From positions 344,029,870 through 344,093,869 of the forward strand of contig NC_081412.1 of NCBI RefSeq assembly GCF_030272615.1: a DNA stretch of 64,000 bases, read 5' to 3'. The notes below the pieces were generated by a model. That model did not search any database, was not told the origin of the DNA, and worked only from the letters and a program-made list of their open reading frames with translations. Position 1 is the stretch's first letter; every line of letters starts with the position of its first letter. Positions 32,578 through 43,449 of the stretch are shown here, piece after piece. Source of the stretch: Cryptomeria japonica (lineage: Eukaryota; Streptophyta; Pinopsida; Cupressales; Cupressaceae). The translations under genes were made by a program, and so were the position numbers.

Positions 32578-33977
32578 ATAGGCTATTTTCTAATGCCAGA
32601 TAGAGGGCAGCAGGGTTTCTAGTGTGGTTGGGGCAGGATGTTGATGAGATTGATGGAGACCCCTCAGAGACTAGGCTGGGGTCCTTGCTTATTGGCTCAC
32701 ATGTATCGCGAGATGCATGAGATCATGTATAGAGATGGTTAGAGCATGGCTATAGATGTATATATTTTACAGGTTGGGCTTGGGAACATCTTCCTGTTTG
32801 TCGGCCGGTGGTAGATGATAGTAGAGAGCTCAGACAACCGATTATATACAGGTATGCCGGTTATATTACGCAGCCCCATCTGGGCAAGACAGATTTTTGG
32901 CGGTGATAGTTAGACAATTTGATAGCTATAGTGTGGAGACTTTATAGATGTTTGGAGCCTTGGGATGACTGGCAGCTAGTCCGCAGGGACCTTTTTTTCA
33001 TGCACCCACTTATTGGGAGATCATAGACTATTGTGGAGCGGTTGTTGTATCATGGGTGATGAGGCAGTATGGCCAGCCTCAAGGGATCTTGCAAGAGTAT
33101 ATAGCATATGCGCGTTACGCGGATGAGGAGAGACAGGGATGGTCTCCATGATTATCTTATGCCTTGGCCATGCAGGTGTTGACTGGTCTACAACACCTCA
33201 GATGGGATTATATGGATGATGTTGCAGATGCGAGAGTATTTCTCTAGTACAGAGAGTGGTTCTAGTAGTATCCTTTTCCTAGGTTTACTGATTTGGGTGA
33301 GTAGGCACCGCACATTGAGGATGTTGAGGATGATGCCCCCACACAGGTACAGGGATAGGGTCCGAGACAGGGCCAGAGACAGGGACAGGGATAGAGAGCC
33401 GAGGCTCCGAGGTGGATAGGTGGTGATCCTGGTGCTAGTAGTAGCAGGGTTCCAGCTAAGGGTGGACAACAGAGGAGGAGTGAGATTGGGTGGAGTTGAG
33501 GAGGAGCGAGCAGCTCCGAGATAGGTCTGGCAGTGGAGGGAGGAGTAGGGTGGTACTGGAGGTGGAGAGTCGATGAGAGAGAAGGGGACAGACACAGGAT
33601 GGTCGATGAGAGCATGTCTTGCAGAGCTATAGTCACAGTTGATAGTGGCTCAGACTCAGCTGGCGGAGCGAGAGTGGCAACTTGCAGAGGTGAGGGTTGA
33701 GCGTGATCAGTAGCTGGCTGAGTTGAGAGCAGAGCGTGATCATCAGCTTGCAGCAATGAGAGAGAAGTGAGACACCCTCCAGCAGGAGGTTTTGCATCAG
33801 AACAATAGGGCAACCTACTATGTCGTAGCATATAGCGTGGCAACTCTAGTAGCACAATAGGTGATTCCTTATTCCTAGTATATGGCACATTCTGAGGGAA
33901 CTCGGGCACCTCGATGGGATCTTGGTCATTAGGATCCTCCTCCTCCACCAGGCGATGAGGGAGAAGCTCAGAGCTAG
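32578..33977 (+). pseudogene. PMD ORF, antisense within element B, truncated and degraded
   Basis: The plus strand aligns codon by codon with the PMD ORF of element A from about its residue 117 on: MPDRGQQGF against MLDRGQHGF, WAWEHLPVCRPVVDD against WAWEHISICRPIMDD, and YAGYITQPHLGKTDFWR against YIGYIIQPYLGKTDFLR. The first third of the domain is missing because of the deletion at the left edge of B. Many stops and shifts interrupt it. The Arg/Asp/Gly-rich tail ends at 33977. It lies antisense to pol, in the same place as in A. Confidence 0.7.
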
Positions 33978-34107
33978 ATATTCTTCTTGTAGCTCAGATA
34001 TATTTTTTTGTAGACACACCCATTTTTTTATAGCCTATAAAATTCTTGCTTCGATGGGAGTTTGTATATGTCATTCAACATCATTTTGTACCTTTAGACT
34101 TGACATG

Positions 34108-34135
<28 letters not shown>
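34108..34135. repeat. (AT)n microsatellite
   Basis: Fourteen uninterrupted AT units. Confidence 0.95.
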
Positions 34136-34139
<4 letters not shown>

Positions 34140-34559
34140 TCCGATTTGACTTCATCGTACTTGTGTTGATTCATTTATGAGATGTCTTTTATATGCTTTG
34201 TTCTATATGTATGCATTTCTTTTCAATGTGAATGTATATAATGCAAATGATTATGGATGTCTATTTTTGTTTCTTTTCATATGCAAATGAATGAATGAGC
34301 AATGAGTAATATGAGTAATGCAATGTTTTCATTTTTCTATGCAATAAGATGAATGCAAATGAATAAATAATGAAATGTATGAAGCTATATTAAATGTTAT
34401 GTATGCAGCTAACATCTCAAAAACACAAGTACTTGATCAAAGAAATGATGATAAATAGACCACTTAGCGTAAGAAATGATGATGCTTTCAGCTCTCATTC
34501 AGAAGATAAAGATATTATTATCATACCAAAATCACTCAAAATTCACAAAAATGTAGAAT

Positions 34560-34606
34560 GATATGCAAAAGGATATGCAAAAGGATATGCAAAATGATAT
34601 GCAAAA
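34560..34606. repeat. Short tandem repeat, GATATGCAAAA unit
   Basis: Four neighbouring copies of an 11-base unit with one or two differences. Element A lacks the expansion. Confidence 0.7.
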
Positions 34607-35651
34607 TGCATCCGAAACCTAGTCACTGGATTTAAAATACTTAAGATTCATCATCGAGCATAACAAACACAATAGGCAGGTTAGAGTTCCTTTCTTTTTC
34701 AATGTGCAATATTAATTATCTTGTCCGCAATGACCCTTTTTTCGTTCATATCCTTCGATAGATTTCACAGGGACTCGAATTGCATCATAAATAAATTCCC
34801 TCAAAACAGATAAAGAAATGATATGGACCTCCCTGTAGCATACAAATAAGCAGAGTCGAGGTATGTGAGGCAATTTCACCTTGTTGTGAAGGCTCTTATC
34901 ACAGACACCTAGCTAATTTATATGTTTCCAGATCATTGGGATCATTCTTACAAGCATAAAACAAAGAAAATATTATACCCCCAATCCTTGCTCCTCTTAG
35001 TCACAATAGACTTCCTCGAGTTACTCAGAGGGATAATAATTGAAAACCAATATAAAAGACAACACACAAAGAAAATTTTCATTCATAGCTGAAACTTTTT
35101 AGTGATTGTTTTCCATTATGTTGTTTTGCTTTTCTACTCAGTGATTAAAAAAAAACTCTTTGGTAGTTAGGAGACGGGTGACTGACTCGAAGTGGACGAC
35201 CAGGTTTCACTGACGGAAAGATAACTTGGTTGACACTGTTTAGGATATGTAATGTGCTTTGTCAATTAACCTAAGACTAGGACGTTGATCAGTTTCAAGT
35301 CATGAGGGTTCCAACAAACCAGGATGTCATGAAAGTGACTGAAAAATATGTATAAGTGAAAGCAAAGATGCATGAAAGCGGGAAATGCCAACATTGCATT
35401 GATAGATGGAGCGCTTGAGTACAAGAGGCACCTGTTTGTCAGGTTTTCACCTGCTTGGCAGAGATTCAAAAAAAAAAAAAATTACCAAGGTGCCTGTTTA
35501 CCAAGTTTTCACCAAGGCATTTTCTTTCTTTTTATTTTTTTCTTTTTCTTTTCTTTTTTTTTTTTTTTTGTATTTTATGATTTTTTTTATTTTTATTTTT
35601 TATTTTTTTCATGACTTTTTCCAGCTATACAAGTTGGTGGCATAGAGAATG

Positions 35652-36900
35652 CTAAGCGAAGAATTTCTTCAAGTGGATGGTGTTAATATGTTCATGGAGT
35701 TGTTCTCCTTCCAAGTTTGAGAGTTGATAGGCACCAGAGCCGAATACTGCAGTAACAATGTAGGGACCCAGCCAGTTGGGTTCAAACTTCCCTTTATTGT
35801 CGCGAAACTGTTGATTTTTTGGATTTTCTCTCAGAACTAGGTCACCAACCTGAAATTCTCTTTGTCAAAATTTCTTGTTATATCCTTTGGACATTCTCTT
35901 CTGATACACTCTAAGATGATCAAATGCCACTTGCCGACGTTCATCCAGCAATTTGAGTTCTTGCAATCTAGATATTCTATGATCTTCATCAGTAACAAGA
36001 CCTTGCAAAGAAACTCTTAGAGATGGTATTTCTACTTCAATAGGTAGTATTGCTTCAAACCCATACACCAAAGAGAAAGGTGTAGCCCCTGTAGGTGTTT
36101 TGATACTTGTTTTGTAAGCCCATAGTGCAGGATTGAGCTACAGATGCCAATCCTTCCCGGATTTGTTCACTATTCTGTGCAAGATAGTCAATAGGTTTTT
36201 GTTAGACGCCTCAGCTTGTCCATTACCTTGAGGGTAATATACTGATGACCAGTGTTGCTTTATTTTGAATTTCTCACAAAGCTCATCCAAATCTTTATTC
36301 TTAAACCGTCCTCCATTATCAGTCACGATGGACGAAGGTATCCCATACCTGCAAATGATATAGTTGAGGATGAACAAGGCGACTTGTTTACCAGTTGCTT
36401 TAATGAGTAGAACTACTTCTACCCACTTGGTTAAATACTCAGTGGCAGTTATGAAGAATTCATGTCCATTGGATGAAGCAGGCTATATCTGACCAATGAG
36501 ATCAAAGACCCATTGCTGAAAAGGCTAGTGTGTAATAAATGGTATGAGGTTCCTTGCCGGGGCATGTATGAGATTTGCATGAAGCTGACATTCCTCACAA
36601 GTCTTAGCAAATTGTATGGCATCTTTTTCCATGTCTAGCTAGTAGTAGCCAACCCACAGTAGTTTCTGAGCTAAAGTAAGGCCATTCGAATGAGATCCAT
36701 AAATACCTTCATGGACTTCCGATAATGCACATTTAGATTCTTCAGTTTCTAGACATCTAAGCAATGTACCGTCCAAACCTCATCTAAATAAATCATTAGC
36801 TATGATAACATACCATGAAGCATTTCAAGTTAGGTTTCTTTTCTCATTTCGGGTAAGATTTCCAAGGATAATTTGGTCACATAGATAGGAATAGGTGTGG
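35652..36900 (-). pseudogene. pol: Integrase, element B
   Basis: From the right: the zinc-finger part is degraded (about 36560-36760). The core shows VTDNGGRFKNKDLDELCEKF (second catalytic Asp, about 36325) and SSVYYPQGNGQAEASNKNLL with the catalytic Glu (about 36210). The C-terminal part has MVYGFEAILPIEVEIPSLRV (36071 down) and, further, NWLGPYIVTAVFGSGAYQL and a stop at 35652. The frame is the same as that of RT, so this is the end of one long gag-pol frame, broken only by stops here. Confidence 0.85.
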
Positions 36901-36932
36901 CTATATCAGGATTAGTCATGTCCAATAATAGA

Positions 36933-37424
36933 TTACACTATTTGGGTCTTAGGAGAATCATAAGCGGGGTAATATAACTCTTCCACTAGGAAATCAAAGC
37001 GAAAATTGGACTCTTGTAACTCAGGTATAGATGCCAAGGTAGCCATAGCATCTACTGCTCTATTTGCGGACCTAGGACAATATTGGAATGATACAAAAGA
37101 AAAATACTTCTTAAGATAATCAACCATCCTCTTGTAAGGCATCAATTTCTCATCTCGAGTCTGATATGTATCATTGATTTGATTAACCACCAGCTGAGAA
37201 TCTCCATAGATATACAATTCTGCAACCTTCCATTTAATAGCTAGTTTTATCCCATTCACCAAAGCTTCATATTCTGCAATGTTGTTCGTGCAAGGGAATA
37301 GAATCTTATAAGACTTTGGGATTGAATACTTCTGAGGAATAATGAATAATATGCCAGCACCTAAACCATTTTGAGTAAAGGACCTATCAAAGAACATTTT
37401 CCAAGGTTGTTGAGTAAGGTGCAT
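36933..37424 (-). CDS. pol: Second (archaeal-type) RNase H domain, element B
   Basis: An uninterrupted block of 163 codons with the motifs of the extra RNase H typical of Tat-lineage gypsy elements: WKMFFDRSFTQNGLGAGILF (normally FDGS; the catalytic Asp is kept), NNIAEYEALVNGIKLAI (catalytic Glu), and YIYGDSQLVVNQIN (catalytic Asp). It lies between the first RNase H and integrase, where this domain is expected. In Tat elements it is thought to take over removal of the primer and RNA strand. It is part of the interrupted polyprotein and not an independent gene. Confidence 0.85.
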   Translation of the reverse strand: MHLTQQPWKMFFDRSFTQNGLGAGILFIIPQKYSIPKSYKILFPCTNNIAEYEALVNGIKLAIKWKVAELYIYGDSQLVVNQINDTYQTRDEKLMPYKRMVDYLKKYFSFVSFQYCPRSANRAVDAMATLASIPELQESNFRFDFLVEELYYPAYDSPKTQIV

Positions 37425-37532
37425 TATTGATTCATCTGGAAACTCTATGTGTAGCGGTTGAGTGTCCTCAAGTAGAGCTTCAACAAGTTGATCAGAAATT
37501 ACCTATCCTTTTATGGCTTTGCTTTCCACATA

Positions 37533-38000
37533 TTAAATTTCAAACTCTGTAAGGATCATGACCCATTTCGCTAATCTTCCTGTAAGTGTTGCTTTATTGA
37601 GAAAATACTTGAGTGGATCAATTTTGGCCACTAGCTTGACTGAATGTGCTAGCATGTAGTGTCTTAGTTTTTGTGATGCAAAGACTAATGCCAAGCATGC
37701 TTTTTCTATTATAGCATAGTTCATTTCATAAGACACCAATGTCTTGCTGATGTAATAAATAGCTCATTCCTATTTATTGTCATCCTGTTGCACCATAAGT
37801 GCCTCCAGTGATGAATCAATTGCTAATATATATAAGATTAGTGGTTTACCCTGAATCGGTGGCATCAATAATGGTGGATTTGATAGGTACTCTTTTATCT
37901 GCTGAAGATGTTGTTTGCACTGTTGATCCCAGTTGTATATTACTCCTTTTCTCAATACCTTTGTGAAAGGTTGACCTTTTTCTGCTAGCTGCGAAAAGAA
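37533..38000 (-). pseudogene. pol: First RNase H domain, element B
   Basis: Minus strand after RT: NWDQQCKQHLQQIKEYLSNP (RT connection), LILYILAIDSSLEALMVQQD, then after a stop VSYEMNYAIIEKACLALVFA and QKLRHYMLAHSVKLV, and ATLTGRLAKWVMILTEFEI. This is the usual gypsy RNase H. Same frame as its neighbours, with two stops. Confidence 0.85.
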
Positions 38001-38855
38001 TCATCTGATGGATTGGAGACGTCCCTGTAGACTTCTCATTTGACTGATGTTCTTTGGAGGTGGCATTTCCATTATGGCTTGAACCTTCTCAGGATCAACC
38101 TTTATTCCCTTCTTTGAAATGATATAGCCAAGTAGTTTACTAGATGTCACTCCGAATGCACACTTCTTTGGATTTAACCAGAGTTTGAACTTTTCCATTT
38201 TGTCGAGTATAGGACCTAACTCTTGAATATGTGTTGATCTTTTCATAGTCTTCACTAAGATGTCATCTACATAATCTTCCATATTCTTATGTATCATGTC
38301 ATGAAAAATAGTTGTAACTTCTCTTTGATAGGTTGCTCCTGTGTTCTTTAGCCCAAATGGCATGACGTTCCAGCAAAAGGTTCCCCATGCACAGGTGAAA
38401 GCTGTCTTTTCTTGATCTCTAGGAACTCTTTTGATTTGATTGTATCTGGAGAATCCATCCATTAGTGAGTACATCTCATATTCGGCAGTCATGTAGACTA
38501 TCATATCAATATTTGGTAATGGAAAGTCATCTTTCGGACATGCTTTGTTAAGATCTCTGAAGTTCATGCAAACTCTGATAGATTTATCTGCCTTTGACAT
38601 AGGTACTATGTTTGAAATCCATTTGACATAATCTATAGCTCTAATGAATCTAGCTTTGAGTAGTTTTTCTAGTTCAGCCTTGACCAATAGTGCTACATGC
38701 GGGTGCATCTTACAAAGTTTTTGCTTAACTGGTTTTACTCCTAGTGTAATTGAAAGATGGTGCATAATGAGTTCAAGATCCAAGCTTGGCATATCAGGGT
38801 ACATCCATGCAAAGTTTATTTTCTTTTTTAAGAATAGCTGAGTGAACTCCTTCAA
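38001..38855 (-). CDS. pol: Reverse transcriptase domain, element B
   Basis: An open block of 284 codons that covers nearly the whole gypsy RT: KARFIRAIDYVKWISNIVPM, VCMNFRDLNKACPKDDFPLP, MYSLMDGFSRYNQI, FCWNVMPFGLKNTGATYQRE, the catalytic YVDDILVKT (about 38255-38285), and LLGYIISKKGIKVDPEKVQA. Both catalytic Asp residues of the YVDD box are present, as is the first Asp (LMDG). The ACPKD and PFGLKN wording is that of Tat-like plant elements. It is a segment of the interrupted gag-pol frame, flanked by stops, and not a gene of its own. Confidence 0.9.
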   Translation of the reverse strand: MKEFTQLFLKKKINFAWMYPDMPSLDLELIMHHLSITLGVKPVKQKLCKMHPHVALLVKAELEKLLKARFIRAIDYVKWISNIVPMSKADKSIRVCMNFRDLNKACPKDDFPLPNIDMIVYMTAEYEMYSLMDGFSRYNQIKRVPRDQEKTAFTCAWGTFCWNVMPFGLKNTGATYQREVTTIFHDMIHKNMEDYVDDILVKTMKRSTHIQELGPILDKMEKFKLWLNPKKCAFGVTSSKLLGYIISKKGIKVDPEKVQAIMEMPPPKNISQMRSLQGRLQSIR

Positions 38856-40505
38856 TTATTCTGTAGATAGTGATTGAGCTACATGAATGATGTGTGGTGT
38901 CTCTTGACTCCCAATGTTCACTAGCTGAGTTGGCTCGATCAATATGGAGGACCTTTCCTAGAAATGACATGGCATTATATCAAGTATCTCACCTTCAAAC
39001 ACCTCAGAGAGGTTTTCACCTTTAGGTACGTCCTTTATTTTCTCTTTTTTAGATTCTGACACCACCACAATGTGGTTTTCGCCATCAAATCTTTTATTTT
39101 TATTTTTCTTGTTTTTGTGACTAAGATACTTGATATCTGCTTCAGTCATGTTTTCACTTTGTTCACTGGTGGAAGAGTCTATAGGTTCGACTGCATTGAG
39201 ATAATAAGCTAATGTATAGTCATTGGCAAAAGTAGGTACATTCATGGGCTAGTTTTGTAAAGTATAGTCAATCAATTCAGGATGTACTAAGGATAAATCT
39301 TGGGTAGGTTCAAGAGTGTTCACGGTATTGTTATCACAATGGCAGATCAAAAGTCAAGTTCTAGAAGAATACCTTGCGTAAGTGTCTCGAGACTAGGAAG
39401 AGTCAGATCATGATTATTAAAGTTCACGTTAATATTTAGTTGATCTAATCCAATAGACATACTTGTAACATTGTTCACTACGCCAAACTGGACGTCATAT
39501 CATGGTTTAATAGTGATAAGATTAGTAGACAAATTTTCATTGTTTGTATTAGCTAATTCAAAATTTGAGGCTGAGTAGATATTGACCTGAATAGGACTAT
39601 CATTAGAGTCATCAGGTGAAGTTTCCGAGTCTTCTTCAAGTGATTTAATAAGTGTATGTATGGTATCAAGACCAACATCTTTAATACTGCAAGTTCCTTC
39701 ATGTTGTGGGTCATTTGTCACTTGTATCTGACACACCTATTGACATGATCTTAATATTTATGTGATTTGTTGTTGTCTACTCCATTCAGCTTCTTCTGGA
39801 CTAATACTGGTTCTTGTTCTATATCTTCCAACTCTTCTTATGTAGTGTGATACCTGATTTGTTCTATTTTAGGATAGGGGTACATAGATGAGAAGCTTTC
39901 TGGTATTCTTCCTTCTTTCAGTCCTTGTTCATAATTTGCTTGTCTCTTTTGTCTAATTTCCTATATTTCTTTCTCTAGTTTTATGCGGATCAGCTCTTGA
40001 GTATCATCTATGACATCACTAGACTCTTCTGGAGTTTCTGTAGTGGATGTGTCTGAGAGGTGGTCACGACTCCATTCATACTTGTTTGAATTAGTCTCCA
40101 ATCATCTACTTGCTGCCTGCCAGTATATGTGACTGGAAATTTTAGTGGTGCAAACAATTCCCGTATTTGTACTATATCTCTTATATCCTCAGGGACCTCA
40201 ACTTCCTGTATTATTGTAGCTGATACCATCGAAGCTTGAGCACTGACTATTTCTTCTTTCTTGACTGTTGATTCCTCTTTCTCTTTTCTACACTCTGCTT
40301 TTGTTTGTTGAGTGTTTGCTTCTTGTAATTTTAAAGGCGATATTATTTTCTGCCACTTAGACTTAGAAACATGTTTTTGGTCTAATGTCTTTTTCGGATC
40401 GTATCCCAGTCCAGCCTTATCATTTGTGGATTTGGTTTGTAGCTGAATTGGTTCAGTAATACCTTCCTTTTGTTTGCCTAGAGGACTAGTACTTGAGTAC
40501 CCCAT
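38856..40505 (-). pseudogene. pol: Protease-RT linker region, element B
   Basis: Degraded, mostly in the gag-pol frame (38958-39245 and 40008-40505), with one segment (39500-39736) in another frame, so at least one pair of indels is present. The peptide is hydrophilic and acidic with no catalytic motif. The part at 40270-40505 (MGYSSTSPLGKQKEGITEPI, GLGYDP) resembles the G-patch-like GLGY segment known between protease and RT in plant gypsy elements. Confidence 0.5.
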
Positions 40506-40508
40506 GCA

Positions 40509-41375
40509 TTAAATCATTTTGTAACCAGGACCATATTGGTTAGAGGAAATCTCACAATATCGTACCTCCTCATTTTGACTATCTTCCTTAAAGAGCCAGT
40601 TAAGAACAACATCCTCTTCTATTTCATCCGCCAAGGAGGTAGAAGACTGTACAAAGAGACCATCATATATGGTATTCGGAGCTGAATTTTGTGTTCTCAT
40701 AGCCTCTGATGGCTTGCCCAATTGTTTTGGTGATGGAGGAAGAGAAACTAATGAAAGTACCAGTTCTATCTTGTAGTCATCCATGTCGGTATTTGTAATC
40801 TTCAATCTCTTTTCTAAGTCTTTCATTAGTGCTTCTGGATCTGCATTTGGAGAGGCTGCCCTATTATGAGGCACAAAAGTATTTGTACCTTTTGTCAATG
40901 CATTATAGACGACTTGTGTATCAGCAGGAATACTGACTTCAGCTCCATTATAAGGAAACTTTAAGCATTGATGGTATGTTGATGGTACTGCCTTCATTTC
41001 ATGAATCCATGGCCAGCCCAGTAATATATTGTATGACAAAGGAATATCAAGTACTTGGAAAAGGACATCTCTTTCTACAGGTCCCACTCTGATAGGTAAT
41101 GGCACCAGACCTTTAGAAGTCCTTTCTTCCTCATCATACGCTTTTATTGTTATTTTCTTGCCAGGATCAACGACATTTTCAGAGAATCCTAGTTGTGTAA
41201 GCAGACTATAAGTACAGATATTCAACCCTACGCCTCCATCTATCAAAACACGTTTGACTCTGTGTTTGTGGATCATGGCTTCAATATGTAATGGCTGGTT
41301 ATGTGGATGATTTAGTGAGTTGTCATCTTCTTCAGAGAAGGTCAGATAGTGAGGTGAAGTCAGATGAACTACCAT
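40509..41375 (-). CDS. pol: Aspartic protease region, element B
   Basis: An open block of 288 codons. VLIDGGVGLNICTYSLLTQL carries the active-site Asp (D-G-G in place of the common DTG/DSG). YNILLGWPWIHEMKAVPSTY and HQCLKFPYNG are the second typical block (usually LGRPWLH...A..S..HQ.LKF). The protease would cut the Gag-Pol polyprotein. The C-terminal half is an unstructured linker. Bounded by in-frame stops and part of the larger frame. Confidence 0.75.
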   Translation of the reverse strand: MVVHLTSPHYLTFSEEDDNSLNHPHNQPLHIEAMIHKHRVKRVLIDGGVGLNICTYSLLTQLGFSENVVDPGKKITIKAYDEEERTSKGLVPLPIRVGPVERDVLFQVLDIPLSYNILLGWPWIHEMKAVPSTYHQCLKFPYNGAEVSIPADTQVVYNALTKGTNTFVPHNRAASPNADPEALMKDLEKRLKITNTDMDDYKIELVLSLVSLPPSPKQLGKPSEAMRTQNSAPNTIYDGLFVQSSTSLADEIEEDVVLNWLFKEDSQNEEVRYCEISSNQYGPGYKMI

Positions 41376-43449
41376 AGACTAAAACTGATCAATGTCTAAA
41401 TCTTTTGGAACATTGGTGGTGAGCATTGCTTTGTCTAGGATCTCTTTGTGAGCAGATGAGAGTTTTAGCAATTCAAAGATTGATATTTGAGCATTTGTCC
41501 TTTTCAACTGTTCAATGATACTATATCTAGAAGATGATGATGAAGTTAACCTTTTAAATTTGTCCAAGGTTGATTCCTTTTATTTGTTTGGCAAGGCTGG
41601 TGGGTTTGATGTTACTTGAGCCAGGTCGGAAGAACTAGCTCCTTGGAGGGTGACTTTCTTTTGAGAATGGGTGAGAGCTCTTGCATAGCATGATTCATTT
41701 GGTTTATCTTGGACTATAATCACATTGCAATATTTTGAGTGGGAAGGCTCAATCATGTTGATAACGTTGTCCTGACTGGTATAAGTATAATTTACCTTGG
41801 TACCTTCTTTGGTCTTTGAAGAATCACCTTGTTCGTAAATAGGAAAAGGGTCTTTAAATGCTTTATGATCTGTATTAGTCAGATGATTCCCAACAACAAC
41901 TTTACCAGCACCTATGAGATCTTGAATCTCATGTTTTAGCTTCATGCAATTGTTTATGTTATGAACTTTATCCCGATGGAAGTCACATTATTCATTTTCT
42001 CTCCACCATCTTGGTTTGACTTCTAGATCATATGGTCTAGAGTTATCTGGTAGTGTTATCAAGTTGTTTGCCAATAGAGTTTTGAAAGCAGATTCATATG
42101 ATTCTTTGAGAGGAGTAAAATCACACTTAGGTTTGGAAAGCCAAGGCTTTTCTTTGAACCATTCCTTTGTTTTCTTTGGCGGATGTTCTACTGCAGCCTC
42201 AGCTGCTTTAAGTGCTTGTGTACCACTAGCCAAGGTGAATATTGTGTATTTTGAGTTGGTTTTGATAGTGTCTACTACTGCATCATTAACAACATTCTTG
42301 TTGTTGTCTTTTCCAAACTTCCAATACTTGTTCTTCTTTTTAGAGCTAGATCCTGGTTGTGTTTCTTTCCAAGGCATGATATCCCTCTTGTTTATGAGCA
42401 CATCTTCCATTTGAATGGCATTATCTACCATTTTGTTAAATGATGGGTGTACTTGCATTTGTACACTATACTTCAGTTTGGGGACCAAGATATTGACAAA
42501 TATATCCATTTTCTCAGAGTATGGGATAGGTCGAGAATACCTAGAAAACATCTTTCTCTAGCATTGGAGGAAAGTAAGAAGAGGCTCCCCTATTTTTTGT
42601 TTAGTATTGCAAAGCTCTATCATAGTCATAGGATGTCGAATGTTGTATGAGTATTGTTGTAAAAATAGTTGGATTAGTTATTTGAACATTTTTATTCCCT
42701 CGGGTAGACTTGAGAACCATTCCATTGCTTGACCCCCTAAACTCCTTGGGCAAAGGTGCATGAGGTACGTTTGATCATGCATGAACTCCATACAGGCAGC
42801 ACAAAACTCTCTGACATGATCTTGAGGATTTGAGGTACCATCATACTTATCAAATTTTGGGATCTCCACTCATGAAGGAAATGGAGGCATGTATAGATTC
42901 TTGTCAAATGGAAAGGGACATATTGTTTCCAGAGAATATTTTTTGGGGACTTGTCTTAATTTTTTAGTTCTGTGACCTTTATTCGTAAGGCTTGTAATTG
43001 TTTGTGTACCATGAGTATAGGTGAATCTTTCCTTTTAGTGACAAGCGTCTGAACATCATATCTAGTAGGAAGTTTAGCACCTTATTTTGCTAGTTCTAAG
43101 AAATAGTCTTCCTTCTCTCAGGTCATGATAGCTTTCATCATTTTTTCTAAAGTCTGTCCTTTTGGCAGTCAAGGATTTCTTTTTCTAGAGGTTCAATGTC
43201 TTCGTCAGCCTCACTTGATGATGAGGAATTGTTATCTTTTTTGGGAATTTTATTATTGTCCTTGTTTCCATTATTGTGTTCCATCTCATATATAGTGGGA
43301 TATTTAGGCTCATCAAAAATTGGTCTGCCTGATGACGACGGTATGTCAGTAAGTGGATCCCTTTCGTAAAATGGATTGTCAGTGTATAAAAAGGGTATTC
43401 CTTTGCCTTTGGCTTCTTTCTTACAAGAACTCTTGGTTTGTGTAGGCAT
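41376..43449 (-). pseudogene. gag: Gag, element B
   Basis: Starts with ATG 43449 (MPTQTKSSCKKEAKGKGIPF) in one frame; from 42869 down the product is in the frame used by pol, so one shift lies between 43147 and 42869. Capsid motifs are clear: MEIPKFDKYDGTSNPQDHVR, then LCPRSLGGQAMEWFSSLPEG (Retrotrans_gag type), FSRYSRPIPYSEKMDIFVNI and the Asn/Leu-rich NNLITLPDNSRPYDLEVK. The histidine-cysteine cluster before MKLKHEIQDLIGAG lies in the short gap 41946-41987. Gag, protease and RT share one frame for about 7 kb, so indels are rare and stops common. Confidence 0.8.

Larger units (their letters stand above)
33978..35651. other. Non-coding 3' region of element B
   Basis: No gene. Homologous to 7120-8830 in A. 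It contains an AT dinucleotide run (34108-34135), a short tandem array of GATATGCAAAA (34560-34606) and a pyrimidine/T-rich run (35520-35620) that gives spurious Phe-rich ORFs. Confidence 0.6.

Noticed and set aside
33262-33948. Minus-strand ORF of 228 codons, Pro/Leu/Ser-rich
   Set aside because: It is the antisense shadow of the Arg/Gly-rich PMD tail of element B and has no counterpart in A.
34108-34135. AT repeat as a regulatory or origin-like site
   Set aside because: Ordinary microsatellite; absent at the matching place in element A.
35372-35645. Phe-rich small ORFs resembling membrane proteins
   Set aside because: Caused by a T-rich low-complexity run; element A has no conserved counterpart ORF.
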